A stretch of DNA of 64,000 nt, taken from NCBI RefSeq assembly GCF_009937765.1, contig NZ_CP047089.1:310001-374000 (forward strand), read 5' to 3'. The stretch's first letter is position 1. Each line of letters begins with the position of its first letter. This document shows, one piece after another, positions 7,470 to 16,132 of the stretch. A program made the position numbers and the translations under genes. The stretch is from Bacillus pumilus. GTDB taxonomy: Bacteria > Bacillota > Bacilli > Bacillales > Bacillaceae. Below the pieces are notes generated by a model. It saw nothing but the letters and a program-made list of their open reading frames with translations. It was not told where the DNA came from and did not search any database.

Positions 7470-8315
7470 ATGAAAAATGAACCTATTGAGTTACTGACAC
7501 AGCCGAAATGGCGAATCATAGATCAATCGAGCCTCGGTCTTTATGTGGACCCGAAGCAATCCTTTGCGATGGATGATACGCTTTGTGCATCGGTCGGGAA
7601 GGGACTCTCACCAGCGACAGCGCGTTCTTGGGTGCATCACAATACAATTGTGCTTGGGATTCAGGATACAAGACTGCCTTTTCTTCAAGATGGTGTAAAG
7701 CTCCTCGAAGAAGAGGGCTATCGCGTCATTGTACGCAACTCAGGCGGCCTTGCTGTGGTGCTGGATGAAGGTGTATTGAATGTGTCGTTAATCTTTGCGG
7801 AACAAAAAAAGGGCATTGATATTGACCGCGGGTATGATGCGATGGTGGAATTGGTCTGCCGGATGCTGTCTAAGTATGAGGTGGACATTGAAGCTTATGA
7901 AATTGTCGGCTCTTATTGTCCGGGCAGTTATGACCTAAGCATCAATGGAAAGAAATTTGCAGGCATTTCTCAGCGTAGATTACGTGGTGGAGTTGCTGTG
8001 CAAATTTATTTGTGTGCAGATGGAAGCGGGCGGGAACGTGCTGACTTGATCCGCCGTTTTTATGACGCCGCCTTAAAGGACAAACGAGAAGAAGTGAAGG
8101 CCGTATTTCCTGATATACAACCTGATACGATGGCGTCTTTATCAGAATTAACTGGAGAACCAATTGATTATGCGCTTCTTATGCGTCTTTTACTAGAAGA
8201 GCTTCAAACGTTAAGTGATCAGCTGACAGCGTCAGGACTGAACGCAGATGAACAGCTAGAATTTGAAAAAAACATGACGCGGATGATTGAGCGGAATGAA
8301 AAGGTGTTCTCTTAA
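7470..8315 (+). CDS. lipL: Octanoyl-[GcvH]:protein N-octanoyltransferase LipL
   Basis: A 281-residue amidotransferase of lipoate assembly (B. subtilis YwfL/LipL). It moves the octanoyl group from the H protein GcvH onto the E2 subunits of 2-oxoacid dehydrogenases. The biotin/lipoate ligase fold is visible in [39 protein letters not shown] (the Cys is the acyl-thioester residue) and [11 protein letters not shown]. The start at MKNEPIELL aligns with the B. subtilis protein as I remember it; an in-frame ATG at 7461 is possible. Confidence 0.9.
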   Translation: MKNEPIELLTQPKWRIIDQSSLGLYVDPKQSFAMDDTLCASVGKGLSPATARSWVHHNTIVLGIQDTRLPFLQDGVKLLEEEGYRVIVRNSGGLAVVLDEGVLNVSLIFAEQKKGIDIDRGYDAMVELVCRMLSKYEVDIEAYEIVGSYCPGSYDLSINGKKFAGISQRRLRGGVAVQIYLCADGSGRERADLIRRFYDAALKDKREEVKAVFPDIQPDTMASLSELTGEPIDYALLMRLLLEELQTLSDQLTASGLNADEQLEFEKNMTRMIERNEKVFS

Positions 8316-8343
8316 AAATCTTGGAAAGCATAGAGGTGAAGTG

Positions 8344-8829
8344 ATGGAAACCAAGCTCGAGAAAGCCATTGAACTTCGAAAAAGTGGACACCTTCAAGAA
8401 TCAAATGAAATGCTCTCTCATCTTGTAGAGAAGTATCCAGACGATGCCTCTATTCATTATCAATGTGCCTGGAGTTATGACTTGCTAGGAGAGGAAAGGC
8501 AAGCTGTCTTTTTTTATGAAAGAGCCATTGAGTTAGGATTGTCTTCAGAAGAACTAGAAGACGCTCTACTAGGGTTAGGAAGTACATACAGAACCTTAGG
8601 AGAATATGAAAAGTCCAAGCACATGTTCCTAAGAGGGATAGAAACTTATCCAGATAACAAAGCCATACAAACGTTTTATGCCATGACTTTGTATAATTTG
8701 AAAGAACATAGCAAAGCAATGGAAATGTTACTGAACTGTTTAACTGAAACGACAACAGATCCTACTATTTTGAGTTATCGAAAAGCGATTGATTTTTATT
8801 CGAATCAGTTAGATAAATTGTGGAAATAA
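8344..8829 (+). CDS. Tetratricopeptide-repeat protein
   Basis: A 161-residue soluble protein made of about four TPR-type helix pairs. Repeat signatures include YPDDASIHYQCAWSYDLLGE, then LGLGSTYRTLGEYEKS and YPDNKAIQTFYAMTLYNLKE. It is probably a protein-interaction scaffold; partner unknown. The start has AGAGGTGA upstream and lies 28 bases after lipL, so cotranscription is likely. Confidence 0.85.
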   Translation: METKLEKAIELRKSGHLQESNEMLSHLVEKYPDDASIHYQCAWSYDLLGEERQAVFFYERAIELGLSSEELEDALLGLGSTYRTLGEYEKSKHMFLRGIETYPDNKAIQTFYAMTLYNLKEHSKAMEMLLNCLTETTTDPTILSYRKAIDFYSNQLDKLWK

Positions 8830-8858
8830 ACCATTTAATAGAATAGTCAAGTAGAAAC

Positions 8859-8889
8859 GGAGGGGCACTTTAATGGAAGAATCCCCTCC
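8859..8889 (+). promoter_or_regulatory. Hairpin covering the ribosome-binding site of the glycosyltransferase gene
   Basis: GGAGGGG (8859-8865) pairs perfectly with CCCCTCC (8883-8889). The 17-nt loop contains the ATG at 8873, and the left arm is its ribosome-binding site. It could be a weak terminator (T-rich but interrupted tail) or a translational control element. Confidence 0.45.
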
Positions 8890-11224
8890 TTCGTTATGTT
8901 GTTTTTATGCGATAGTCATTTATGACATAAGAAAGAAGGAAAATGTATTGTCATTATTCACCACGTATTACCCGCTGTTTATGCTTTGCGTTTTGTCTGT
9001 GTTGTATGTAATGTATCGTATTCAACCGATGGCCTCTACGGTTAAAAAAATCATCATTGTGCTCTGTGTGTTCACAAATGCCGCTTATATTTGCTGGCGT
9101 CTTTTCTTTACACTGCCTCATGAAGGTACTTTTAATATTGTGATGGGTATTTTGCTTGTTGCTTGTGAATGCATTGGATTTTTACAGCTGCTTGTGTTTT
9201 ATACACTTGTTTGGAAACCTTCCAATCGGAAGCAAGTCATGATCAGTGATCTTGACAGGCTACCAACAGTTGATATTTTCATAGCTACATATAATGAACC
9301 AATTGAAGTGCTGAAACGCACTGTTGCAGGTTGTGTGAATCTCTCTTATCCAAAGGACAAAGTCCACATTTATTTATGTGATGATGGAAAACGGGCGTCT
9401 GTAGAGCAGCTTGCTTCTGAGTTTGGTGTTCATTATCTGACGAGAACCGATAACAAGTTTGCGAAGGCGGGTAATTTAAACCATGCGATGTCTCAAACGA
9501 ATGGGGAGCTGATTCTCACACTTGATGCCGATATGGTTCCCCTTCCTGCCTTTTTAGAAAAAACAGTGCCTTATTTTCATGATGGAGCGACGGCGTTTGT
9601 TCAAGTTCCACAGGCGTTTTATAACGAAGATCCTTTCCAATATAATATGTTCTCGAAGGATCGAATTCCGAATGAGCAGGACTTCTTCATGCAAACCCTT
9701 CAAGCTGGGAAGGATCGGTTTAATGCTGTGATGTATGTCGGTAGTAATACTGTCTTTAGAAGAATGGCCTTAGATGAAATTGGTGGATTTGCTACTGGGG
9801 TGATTACAGAAGACATGGCGACAGGAATGCTGCTCCAAGGCAAGTTCAAATCTGTGTCTGTCGGAGAAGTATTAGCCGTCGGTCTGGCACCTGAAAGCTG
9901 GCTAGATCTGTTAAAGCAGAGAGATCGGTGGTCAAGAGGGAACATTCAGTGTGCCCGTAAGTTTAATCCTTTGAAGGTTCGCGGCTTAACGCTGATGCAG
10001 CGAGTTCTTTATTTAGATGGTATTGTGTATTGGTTTAACGGTTTGTTTAAAATGATTTACATTCTCACACCGATTTTGTTTTTATTGTTTGGTATTCAAA
10101 GTTTCTGGGCAGATTTCCAGTCCATTTTCATGTTCTGGCTACCGGCGTTCTTTAGTTCCTATTTAGCATTTAAACTGGTGTCGAATCAAAAAAGAAGCAT
10201 GTTTTGGAGTCATATTTATGAAAGCTCGATGGCATTTCACCTAGCTGGTGTGGCTTTAAGTGAGCTGTTTTTCAAAAAGAGAGTCGAATTTCTTGTCACA
10301 CCAAAGGGAATTCAAACAGACAAAAGACACTTTCATTTGAAAACGATGATTCCCCATTTGATCTTTTTGCTGCTCTCATTGCTTGTCCTAGTGAAAATAG
10401 GATACGATGTGAAGGTAAACGGAACGATGAATGCTGATCTCACGTTGATTAATATATTTTGGGTGTTGTATAACGGTGCAGGTCTATTCATGGCACTGCT
10501 TGTGGCGTTTGATCGTCCGCGTTATCGAAAATCAGAGCGGTTTATCATTGAAAAAGAGGGACAGCTTCGTTCTGATCATCAAGATCAGTCGATTGCATGT
10601 TTCCTGCTAGATATGAGTGATTCAGGAGCGCGACTCTCCATTCCATTGGATCAAGCTTCTTCTCTTTATCAAGGACAACAGCAATTATTCTTTACAGAGG
10701 ATGAAAGCGTGACGTGTGACGTCGTCTGGAGCTATCCAGAGGAAGACAAGCTGATGGTAGGTGTTGCTTTTACTGACACACAAAAATCAGAGTATCTATC
10801 ACTGATCCGCTTCCTATTCACACGAGAGCATGTAGCCATTACGGATCGTGAGAAAAAATCCTATGCTGTTCGGACGTTTCTCCGCTTTATAAGAGAAACA
10901 GAGAAAGTGCCAAAGGCTATACGGCGAAAATGGATGAGAAAACCTTTAAAAGGTGTGACAGGCACGTTATCATCTGAGGACAAATTAGAAGAGAAGGTGC
11001 CGCTTGTCATACACGATATTAGTGTATCTGGGTGTAAAATCGAGTCTGAAGCTGTCATTGAATTACATGAGAAAGTGCGGATCACCATTGATGCAGAATC
11101 TCTGACAGATCAGCCGGCGATTGCCGTTTGGACTTCAAAAAAACGCGGCCGCACAATGGTCGGACTCAAATTTGTTCAACCTGACATCAAGCAAATAGAA
11201 GAAAGAGAGGGAGTGGTTTCTTGA
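8873..11224 (+). CDS. Membrane glycosyltransferase (GT2, cellulose-synthase-like) with two PilZ-like segments
   Basis: A 783-residue processive glycosyltransferase. Membrane helices come first, then the GT2 catalytic core: DDGK (about 169), DAD (about 217), TED and QRDRW (349-353, the QxxRW motif). More membrane spans follow. Two cytoplasmic PilZ-like segments come next: RxxxR near 547 with DMSDSGARLS, and a second with HDISVSGCKI near 714. PilZ domains bind cyclic di-GMP, so exopolysaccharide synthesis controlled by that messenger is likely. An alternative TTG start at 8948 (after AAGGA) would put the first membrane helix at the N-terminus. The polysaccharide is unknown. Confidence 0.85.
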   Translation: MEESPPSLCCFYAIVIYDIRKKENVLSLFTTYYPLFMLCVLSVLYVMYRIQPMASTVKKIIIVLCVFTNAAYICWRLFFTLPHEGTFNIVMGILLVACECIGFLQLLVFYTLVWKPSNRKQVMISDLDRLPTVDIFIATYNEPIEVLKRTVAGCVNLSYPKDKVHIYLCDDGKRASVEQLASEFGVHYLTRTDNKFAKAGNLNHAMSQTNGELILTLDADMVPLPAFLEKTVPYFHDGATAFVQVPQAFYNEDPFQYNMFSKDRIPNEQDFFMQTLQAGKDRFNAVMYVGSNTVFRRMALDEIGGFATGVITEDMATGMLLQGKFKSVSVGEVLAVGLAPESWLDLLKQRDRWSRGNIQCARKFNPLKVRGLTLMQRVLYLDGIVYWFNGLFKMIYILTPILFLLFGIQSFWADFQSIFMFWLPAFFSSYLAFKLVSNQKRSMFWSHIYESSMAFHLAGVALSELFFKKRVEFLVTPKGIQTDKRHFHLKTMIPHLIFLLLSLLVLVKIGYDVKVNGTMNADLTLINIFWVLYNGAGLFMALLVAFDRPRYRKSERFIIEKEGQLRSDHQDQSIACFLLDMSDSGARLSIPLDQASSLYQGQQQLFFTEDESVTCDVVWSYPEEDKLMVGVAFTDTQKSEYLSLIRFLFTREHVAITDREKKSYAVRTFLRFIRETEKVPKAIRRKWMRKPLKGVTGTLSSEDKLEEKVPLVIHDISVSGCKIESEAVIELHEKVRITIDAESLTDQPAIAVWTSKKRGRTMVGLKFVQPDIKQIEEREGVVS

Positions 11225-11454
11225 AATCAAAAAACGGCGGTTACCTCTATTTACTATGGCTTCCTATTATCATAGGAGCCGGCTACGGCATTTCGCTTTT
11301 GGTGCCGTTTCTTCAGCCTGTACTGACACTTGGCATCGCAGGTCTGTACATTTTTATATTTGGTGATTTTCAGGTGAGACAAGTCAGGTATATTTTTATG
11401 TTTGTCTTTTTGATTAATGTCCTATTTAGTGTGATGCTATTTTTAGGCATTTAA
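11221..11454 (+). CDS. Small membrane protein coupled to the glycosyltransferase
   Basis: A 77-residue protein that is almost entirely membrane-embedded (three hydrophobic segments). Its TTG start overlaps the glycosyltransferase stop codon and is preceded by GAGGGAG, so the two are translationally coupled. It is probably a small subunit of the polysaccharide synthase. No named family recognised. Confidence 0.75.
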   Translation: MKSKNGGYLYLLWLPIIIGAGYGISLLVPFLQPVLTLGIAGLYIFIFGDFQVRQVRYIFMFVFLINVLFSVMLFLGI

Positions 11455-11489
11455 AAAAGTGCTTCCCGCAGATGGGGAGCACTTTTTGT
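11452..11489. terminator. Bidirectional terminator between the polysaccharide genes and rsfA
   Basis: GTGCTTCCC pairs with GGGGAGCAC; A and T runs on both sides let it work for both convergent genes. Confidence 0.85.
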
Positions 11490-12289
11490 TATTCTGCCAT
11501 TTTTTCGAGGTTGCCGTTTCGGTCCATTTTAAAGGTTGGAGCGGCAGTGTCGTCCTCTTCAAACAAAACTAGTTTTCTTGCACGGTTCATGATTTTGACG
11601 AGTGTTTCATAATCTTCTTGAATGGTGAGCTGATCCTTTTCAAGCTTTTTCACTTCTGCTTCTAGCTGCGTGACTTTATGTGAAAGTTCGTTATTTTCTC
11701 GTTTTAACCGGCTGTTTTCCATGCGTAAGGCAGAGGATTGCTGTCCATCGCCTTCATAGCGTCGCAAGAAATCAATGACATCTTCGATGGTTAACTCCTG
11801 TTGCTGCCTAAAAGGATTGGCTTCTGGCTTTTTCTCCACGACATGAGAAGCCTGTGACAATAAGTGTGATAAACTAGCTAACTCTTCATTGTAGCTTTGG
11901 TCTACAAACTGAAGTTGCTCTGCTGTTTCAGATGCTGGTGCAAACGTTTCTTCCTTCGCTGGTTCCAGCTCCTGCGAGAATTCCTCTTGCGTGACCGTTT
12001 CTTCTACTTGCGGCTGATAGAGTAATCGTTTCTTTGCAGGCTGGCCATTGCCGAGCGCACGCATGCGTTGTTTCCGCTGTTTTTTAGCAAGGGCTAGAGC
12101 TTTTTCATATTGATGCCTCACAACAGCATTCCATCTAAAACCGCATGCCGCTGAGGTACGATTTAGCTTGTCTCCTACTTCTTCAAACGCATTCAGCTGT
12201 GTGCTGCCCTCTCTTACGTGACGTAAGACGGTTTCCGCCAAAAGGAGATCATCTTCCTCTGACCAAGCATCTTGTCTTTGTTTTGACAT
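11489..12289 (-). CDS. rsfA: Prespore-specific transcriptional regulator RsfA
   Basis: A 266-residue RsfA/YwfN-family protein. The N-terminus is a Myb/SANT-like DNA-binding segment ([20 protein letters not shown], with [10 protein letters not shown]). A low-complexity glutamate-rich middle follows, then a coiled coil ([20 protein letters not shown]). In B. subtilis it tunes SigF-dependent expression in the forespore, including spoIIR, which lies at 62 kb here. A SigF-like promoter precedes it. Confidence 0.88.
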   Translation of the reverse strand: MSKQRQDAWSEEDDLLLAETVLRHVREGSTQLNAFEEVGDKLNRTSAACGFRWNAVVRHQYEKALALAKKQRKQRMRALGNGQPAKKRLLYQPQVEETVTQEEFSQELEPAKEETFAPASETAEQLQFVDQSYNEELASLSHLLSQASHVVEKKPEANPFRQQQELTIEDVIDFLRRYEGDGQQSSALRMENSRLKRENNELSHKVTQLEAEVKKLEKDQLTIQEDYETLVKIMNRARKLVLFEEDDTAAPTFKMDRNGNLEKMAE

Positions 12290-12318
12290 GTTTAAACCCC
12301 CATATGATTTGATGGTAT

Positions 12319-12348
12319 TAGATTAGCCAAGTTCAAGACGGTTTATAC
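12319..12348 (-). promoter_or_regulatory. SigF-type promoter of rsfA
   Basis: Read on the minus strand: GTATA, 15 nt, then GGCTAATCTA, about 30 nt upstream of the start codon. This fits the forespore consensus GywTA-N15-GgnrAnAnTw well, and rsfA of B. subtilis is known to be forespore-expressed. Confidence 0.6.
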
Positions 12349-12527
12349 AAGTTTGCTAAAAGGATAGTGGAAAATACTAGCTTTTATATGAGCACGTCTC
12401 AGCAATTATCATGCGTCTTGCAAGTCCAGCCGCTTCGATGTACAATGTTGGGTGGTATATTATGACTCTTGGTTGTCCAACTGTTTCATATAAAATGAAG
12501 TTCATCATTGAAAGGAAGCGTAAGACC

Positions 12528-12749
12528 ATGGCTAATGAGTTTCGCGTATGTGACGATTGCGATGCGACGAACCTAAAGACGTTGTTGCCTCGACTCAAAT
12601 CGGTTGACCCTGATGCAAAAATTGAAATTGGCTGTCAATCCTATTGTGGTCCAGGACGAAAAAAGGCTTTTGCGTTTGTAAACAATCGCCCATTATCCGC
12701 ACCAACAGAAGATGAGTTACTCGAAAAGGTTCAAAAAAAAGTCAACTAA
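12528..12749 (+). CDS. DUF1450 (YuzB-like) small protein
   Basis: A 73-residue protein with VCDDCDATN near the start and [20 protein letters not shown] in the middle. The cysteine spacing and [13 protein letters not shown] segment match the DUF1450/YuzB group, whose function is unknown. The paired cysteines could bind metal or be redox-active. AAAGGAA lies about 10 nt before the ATG. Confidence 0.75.
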   Translation: MANEFRVCDDCDATNLKTLLPRLKSVDPDAKIEIGCQSYCGPGRKKAFAFVNNRPLSAPTEDELLEKVQKKVN

Positions 12750-12919
12750 ATGTCACTGAATGTGTTCAGTCGACCTAAAAAGAGGTCCGTCCCTGTCAGG
12801 TCGGGCTTTTTACGTCCGTGCAATCGTTGAGAACACATTCACGAGCAAATTCAAGGATGTTTTCGGGAAAAGTTACCCGATATAATAGAAACACGTCTTA
12901 AAAAAAGAGGGACGAAACG

Positions 12920-14221
12920 ATGGCGTATCCAAAAGGGAAATTATCTGAGGAAAAGGTATTTAAAGATCCTGTGCACCGTTATGTTCACGTACGGGACGCA
13001 TTAATATGGGATTTAATAGGAACAAGAGAATTTCAGCGCCTGCGCCGAATTAAACAGCTAGGAACCACTTATTTGACGTTTCATGGTGCAGAACACAGCC
13101 GTTTCAATCATTCGCTCGGTGTATACGAGATTGTGAGACGGATTGTGGATGATGTATTCAAAGGACGGCCGGAATGGGATGAGGGAGAACGCGAGCTTGT
13201 CCTGAGTGCGGCCTTGCTTCATGACCTCGGACATGGACCATTTTCTCATTCCTTTGAAAAGGTTTTCCACTTAGATCATGAATCGTTTACAAGAGATATT
13301 ATTTTAGGGCAAACCGAAGTCAATGAAGTGCTTCGCCGGGTGAGTGATGATTTCCCGAAGCATGTGGCAGAAGTTATTGCGAAAACGTATCAAAACAAAC
13401 AGGTGGTCAGTTTGATCTCAAGTCAAATCGATGCCGACCGTATGGACTACTTGCAGCGTGATGCCTACTATACAGGCGTCAGCTACGGCCATTTTGATAT
13501 GGAGCGTATTTTGCGCGTAATGCGTCCGAGAGAAGATCAGATTGTGATGAAGCAGAGCGGGATGCATGCGGTCGAGGATTATATTATGAGCCGCTATCAA
13601 ATGTATTGGCAAGTCTATTTCCACCCCGTGACACGCAGTGCGGAAGTCATTTTAACGAAAATTCTCCATCGTGCAAAAGAGCTGCATGAAACGGGTTATA
13701 TTTTTACACATGCCCCAGTTCATTTTTATTCGATCTTTGAGGGGAATGTCACCACAGAGGACTATATTAAGCTGGATGAATCCATTGTCTTATTTTATTT
13801 TCAGGCGTGGGAAGATGAAGAAGATCACGTGCTGGCTGATTTGTGCCGCCGTTTTATGAACCGCCGATTGTTCCAATATACAGAGTTTAATCCGAATGAA
13901 GAAATGACGAAATATTTCAAGCTGACCGCCTTGTTCAAGGAGGCAGGCATTGATCCTGACTATTATTTAGTCGTCGACTCTTCCTCTGACTTGCCATACG
14001 ACTTCTACAGACCAGGTGAGGAAGAAGAGAGACTGCCGATTCACCTTTTGACGCAAAGTGGTCACATTAAAGAGCTGTCGAGACAGTCAGATATTGTTGA
14101 TGCCATTTCCGGTAAACGAAGAACCGATCATAAACTTTATTTCCCGATGGACTTAATTGTAGATATGTCGGAAAAAGCTGAAGAAAAGAAGGCGATCATG
14201 AAGCTGCTTGGATTGGGATAA
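12920..14221 (+). CDS. ywfO: HD-domain phosphohydrolase YwfO
   Basis: A 433-residue cytosolic HD-superfamily enzyme. The metal-binding signature is clear: QRLRRIKQLG, then HSRFNHSLGVYE, LHDLGHGPFSHSFE and SSQIDADRMDYLQRD. It resembles deoxynucleotide triphosphohydrolases of the SAMHD1/EF1143 type. The substrate in Bacillus is not settled from sequence. TATAAT at 12881-12886 is a good -10. The 170 bases before the gene otherwise hold only imperfect inverted repeats around 12770-12815, too poor to call a terminator. Confidence 0.85.
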   Translation: MAYPKGKLSEEKVFKDPVHRYVHVRDALIWDLIGTREFQRLRRIKQLGTTYLTFHGAEHSRFNHSLGVYEIVRRIVDDVFKGRPEWDEGERELVLSAALLHDLGHGPFSHSFEKVFHLDHESFTRDIILGQTEVNEVLRRVSDDFPKHVAEVIAKTYQNKQVVSLISSQIDADRMDYLQRDAYYTGVSYGHFDMERILRVMRPREDQIVMKQSGMHAVEDYIMSRYQMYWQVYFHPVTRSAEVILTKILHRAKELHETGYIFTHAPVHFYSIFEGNVTTEDYIKLDESIVLFYFQAWEDEEDHVLADLCRRFMNRRLFQYTEFNPNEEMTKYFKLTALFKEAGIDPDYYLVVDSSSDLPYDFYRPGEEEERLPIHLLTQSGHIKELSRQSDIVDAISGKRRTDHKLYFPMDLIVDMSEKAEEKKAIMKLLGLG

Positions 14222-14251
14222 GGAAGTACTGAAAAAGGAGATGTCGGGAAT

Positions 14252-14752
14252 TTGTTGAAAGAGCATGCAAAGTTGATGAAGGTATTCTCTGAATCTGGGG
14301 AAATCGTTGGACGGAAGAAGCTGCAAAAGATGATTTACATAGCAAAAAAGCTAGATTTGCCTTTTTACGAGAAATACGATTTTCACTTTTATGGCCCCTA
14401 TTCAGAGGAGTTGACGCTCAGAATTGAAGAGTTGTGCAACCTTGGATTCTTGGACGAAATGAAGGAAAAAAAAGGCGGATACTATCAGTATCGTTATTCG
14501 CTGACGGACAATGGGAAAGAGTTTCTCGATCAGTGCGAAGTGGACATGCCTGACCTCAAAGTGCTGACGCAGCAGATGAACGAGCAGTCGTCTCGTTTCC
14601 TAGAGCTCGTCTCTACGATTTTATACTTTGATGATCTGCCAAAAGATGAGGTAAAGGAAAAGGTCTTCACCATTAAAAGCAAGCAGCGCTATACGGACGA
14701 AGAATTTGAGGATGCTCTTGCTTATATTGATCAATTGAAGGAATTGAACTAG
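14252..14752 (+). CDS. ywgA: YwgA-family protein
   Basis: A 166-residue helical protein of the YwgA family. The segment IVGRKKLQKMIYIAKKLDLPF followed by FHFYGPYSEEL recalls the SocA/DUF4065-like fold used by some antitoxin-type adaptors; its role in Bacillus is unknown. It starts with TTG 11 nt after AAGGAG and 30 bases after ywfO, the same order as in B. subtilis. Confidence 0.8.
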   Translation: MLKEHAKLMKVFSESGEIVGRKKLQKMIYIAKKLDLPFYEKYDFHFYGPYSEELTLRIEELCNLGFLDEMKEKKGGYYQYRYSLTDNGKEFLDQCEVDMPDLKVLTQQMNEQSSRFLELVSTILYFDDLPKDEVKEKVFTIKSKQRYTDEEFEDALAYIDQLKELN

Positions 14753-14758
14753 CTTCAC

Positions 14759-14790
14759 AAAAGCCCCGCATTTAGGGCTTTTTTTGTTTT
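14759..14790 (+). terminator. Terminator of ywfO-ywgA
   Basis: AAAGCCC and GGGCTTT form a compact stem followed by seven T. Confidence 0.9.
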
Positions 14791-14977
14791 TGTAAGACCT
14801 AGACCAAAAGCGCTAATTTTCGATGAAATGTGTACTGAACGATTCAGAAAATTAGTGAATATGACGTATTTCGACTTTCTTCCTGTGTATCTAATTCCCT
14901 GTTTTTGACTGAATAGAAGGAAAATGGTGAATTTTCAGTGAATATATAACTTTGTGAAAATCAAAGGAGGGATAGGA

Positions 14978-15790
14978 ATGAAAAAGCGTTCAGTCTTTTT
15001 GTCATTTTTATTGGTAGGTAGTTTGTTACCGGGAGTAAGCTCAGCTTCAGCACCAGTTGCGAGTGCTGGTCATGGGCATGATCATGGTCATACGCCATTC
15101 GAAACACATATTAGTGAGGGGTTGCCAAAGGCAAACGATTTTAAAGATTTGACGAAAGCACCTCCAATTGAACGAGATGTGACAACAAAGGTATTAGATG
15201 AGTCTGGTAAGCAAGTAGGCTCTAGAACCTTTAAGGCGAATACAGGGGATTCTATTTCAACAAAGGCAAGCACAGGCAGTCAAAAAGTAACGGTTTATGC
15301 TGTAGCAGATGCGCAGTATCGTGCGAAATATAGTGACTGGCAGACGCGCATTGTCAGCATCATCGAGCAAGCGGACGTCACCTTTAACCGTGATCATGAT
15401 GTCGACTTTGTCGTACAAGCAGTAGGATCTTGGACATCTTCTGGATCAAATGCAGAGCAAATTTTATCTAACCTGTCGCGCAGCTTTGATGGCAGAGGAT
15501 ACGATTTTGTCACTGGCTTTACAGCTAATCCAAACTTTGATGCGGGCGGAATCGCGTATGTATACAATAGTGCACCGCGCGGAAGTGCATTCGCCGTTAA
15601 CCTTGATCAAGGAACAGCGAATACTGCAAAAGCGGCTACGCATGAATACGGTCATAACTTTGGCTTACCACATGACCCTCAAGGCAGCGGAATTGTCTGC
15701 TTAATGAATTATGATTATTCCTACACAGTCGATTTCTTTGATGCGGCTCATAAAAATCAAGTGAACCGTAACAAAGCGTGGTACAGATAA
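14978..15790 (+). CDS. Secreted zinc metalloprotease with His-rich N-terminal segment
   Basis: A 270-residue secreted protein. A Sec signal peptide (MKKRSVFLSFLLVGSLLPG, cleavage expected after SSASA) is followed by a histidine cluster GHGHDHGH, a pro-like segment and a catalytic domain. The zinc motif HEYGHNFGLPHD fits HExxHxxGxxH of metzincin-type peptidases, and the downstream LMNYDY resembles a Met-turn. A strong AAAGGAGG precedes the ATG. There is no counterpart at this place in B. subtilis as far as I know, so it may be group-specific. The preceding 190 bases hold only the ywgA terminator and probable promoter sequence. Confidence 0.82.
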   Translation: MKKRSVFLSFLLVGSLLPGVSSASAPVASAGHGHDHGHTPFETHISEGLPKANDFKDLTKAPPIERDVTTKVLDESGKQVGSRTFKANTGDSISTKASTGSQKVTVYAVADAQYRAKYSDWQTRIVSIIEQADVTFNRDHDVDFVVQAVGSWTSSGSNAEQILSNLSRSFDGRGYDFVTGFTANPNFDAGGIAYVYNSAPRGSAFAVNLDQGTANTAKAATHEYGHNFGLPHDPQGSGIVCLMNYDYSYTVDFFDAAHKNQVNRNKAWYR

Positions 15791-15800
15791 AATAAGAGAC

Positions 15801-15837
15801 AAAAGGACAAACACCCATGTGCCTGTCCTTTTTTTAT
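15801..15837. terminator. Bidirectional terminator between the metalloprotease gene and ywhB
   Basis: AAAAGGACA and TGTCCTTTT form the stem; the A and T tracts at the outer edges serve both strands. Confidence 0.8.
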
Positions 15838-15839
15838 GC

Positions 15840-16025
15840 TTACAGGTCGCTGATGCGTTTTCCTGCTACGGCATAGTGTTCTTTTTTCATTTCTTCAATA
15901 ATAACAGAGACTTTTTCTGCACCTGCGCCTGTTGTTTCAACAACAGCGTCAGTGACTTTCTCTACAAGCGCTCTTTTCTGCTCGTCTGTTCTTCCTTCAA
16001 GCATTTGTACGGTGACAATCGGCAA
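15840..16025 (-). CDS. ywhB: 4-oxalocrotonate tautomerase family enzyme YwhB
   Basis: A 61-residue tautomerase. Pro2 becomes the N-terminal catalytic base after removal of Met. PIVTVQMLEGRTDEQKRALV is the family signature and Arg11 is in place. The natural substrate is unknown; B. subtilis YwhB tautomerises oxalocrotonate-like enols in vitro. Divergent from ywhC. Confidence 0.9.
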   Translation of the reverse strand: MPIVTVQMLEGRTDEQKRALVEKVTDAVVETTGAGAEKVSVIIEEMKKEHYAVAGKRISDL

Positions 16026-16132
16026 TGCGAAAACCTCCTTTTTCCTTTAATGCTACGCTTCCCTTTAGTTTAAGGGACTTCTTATAGTATACTGAATGAA
16101 GTAAATCATTGTATAGAAAGAAAGAGGGATTC

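Noticed and set aside
12765-12815. Terminator after the DUF1450 gene
   Set aside because: Several overlapping short repeats (GACCT/AGGTC) can pair, but no single convincing stem precedes the T run.
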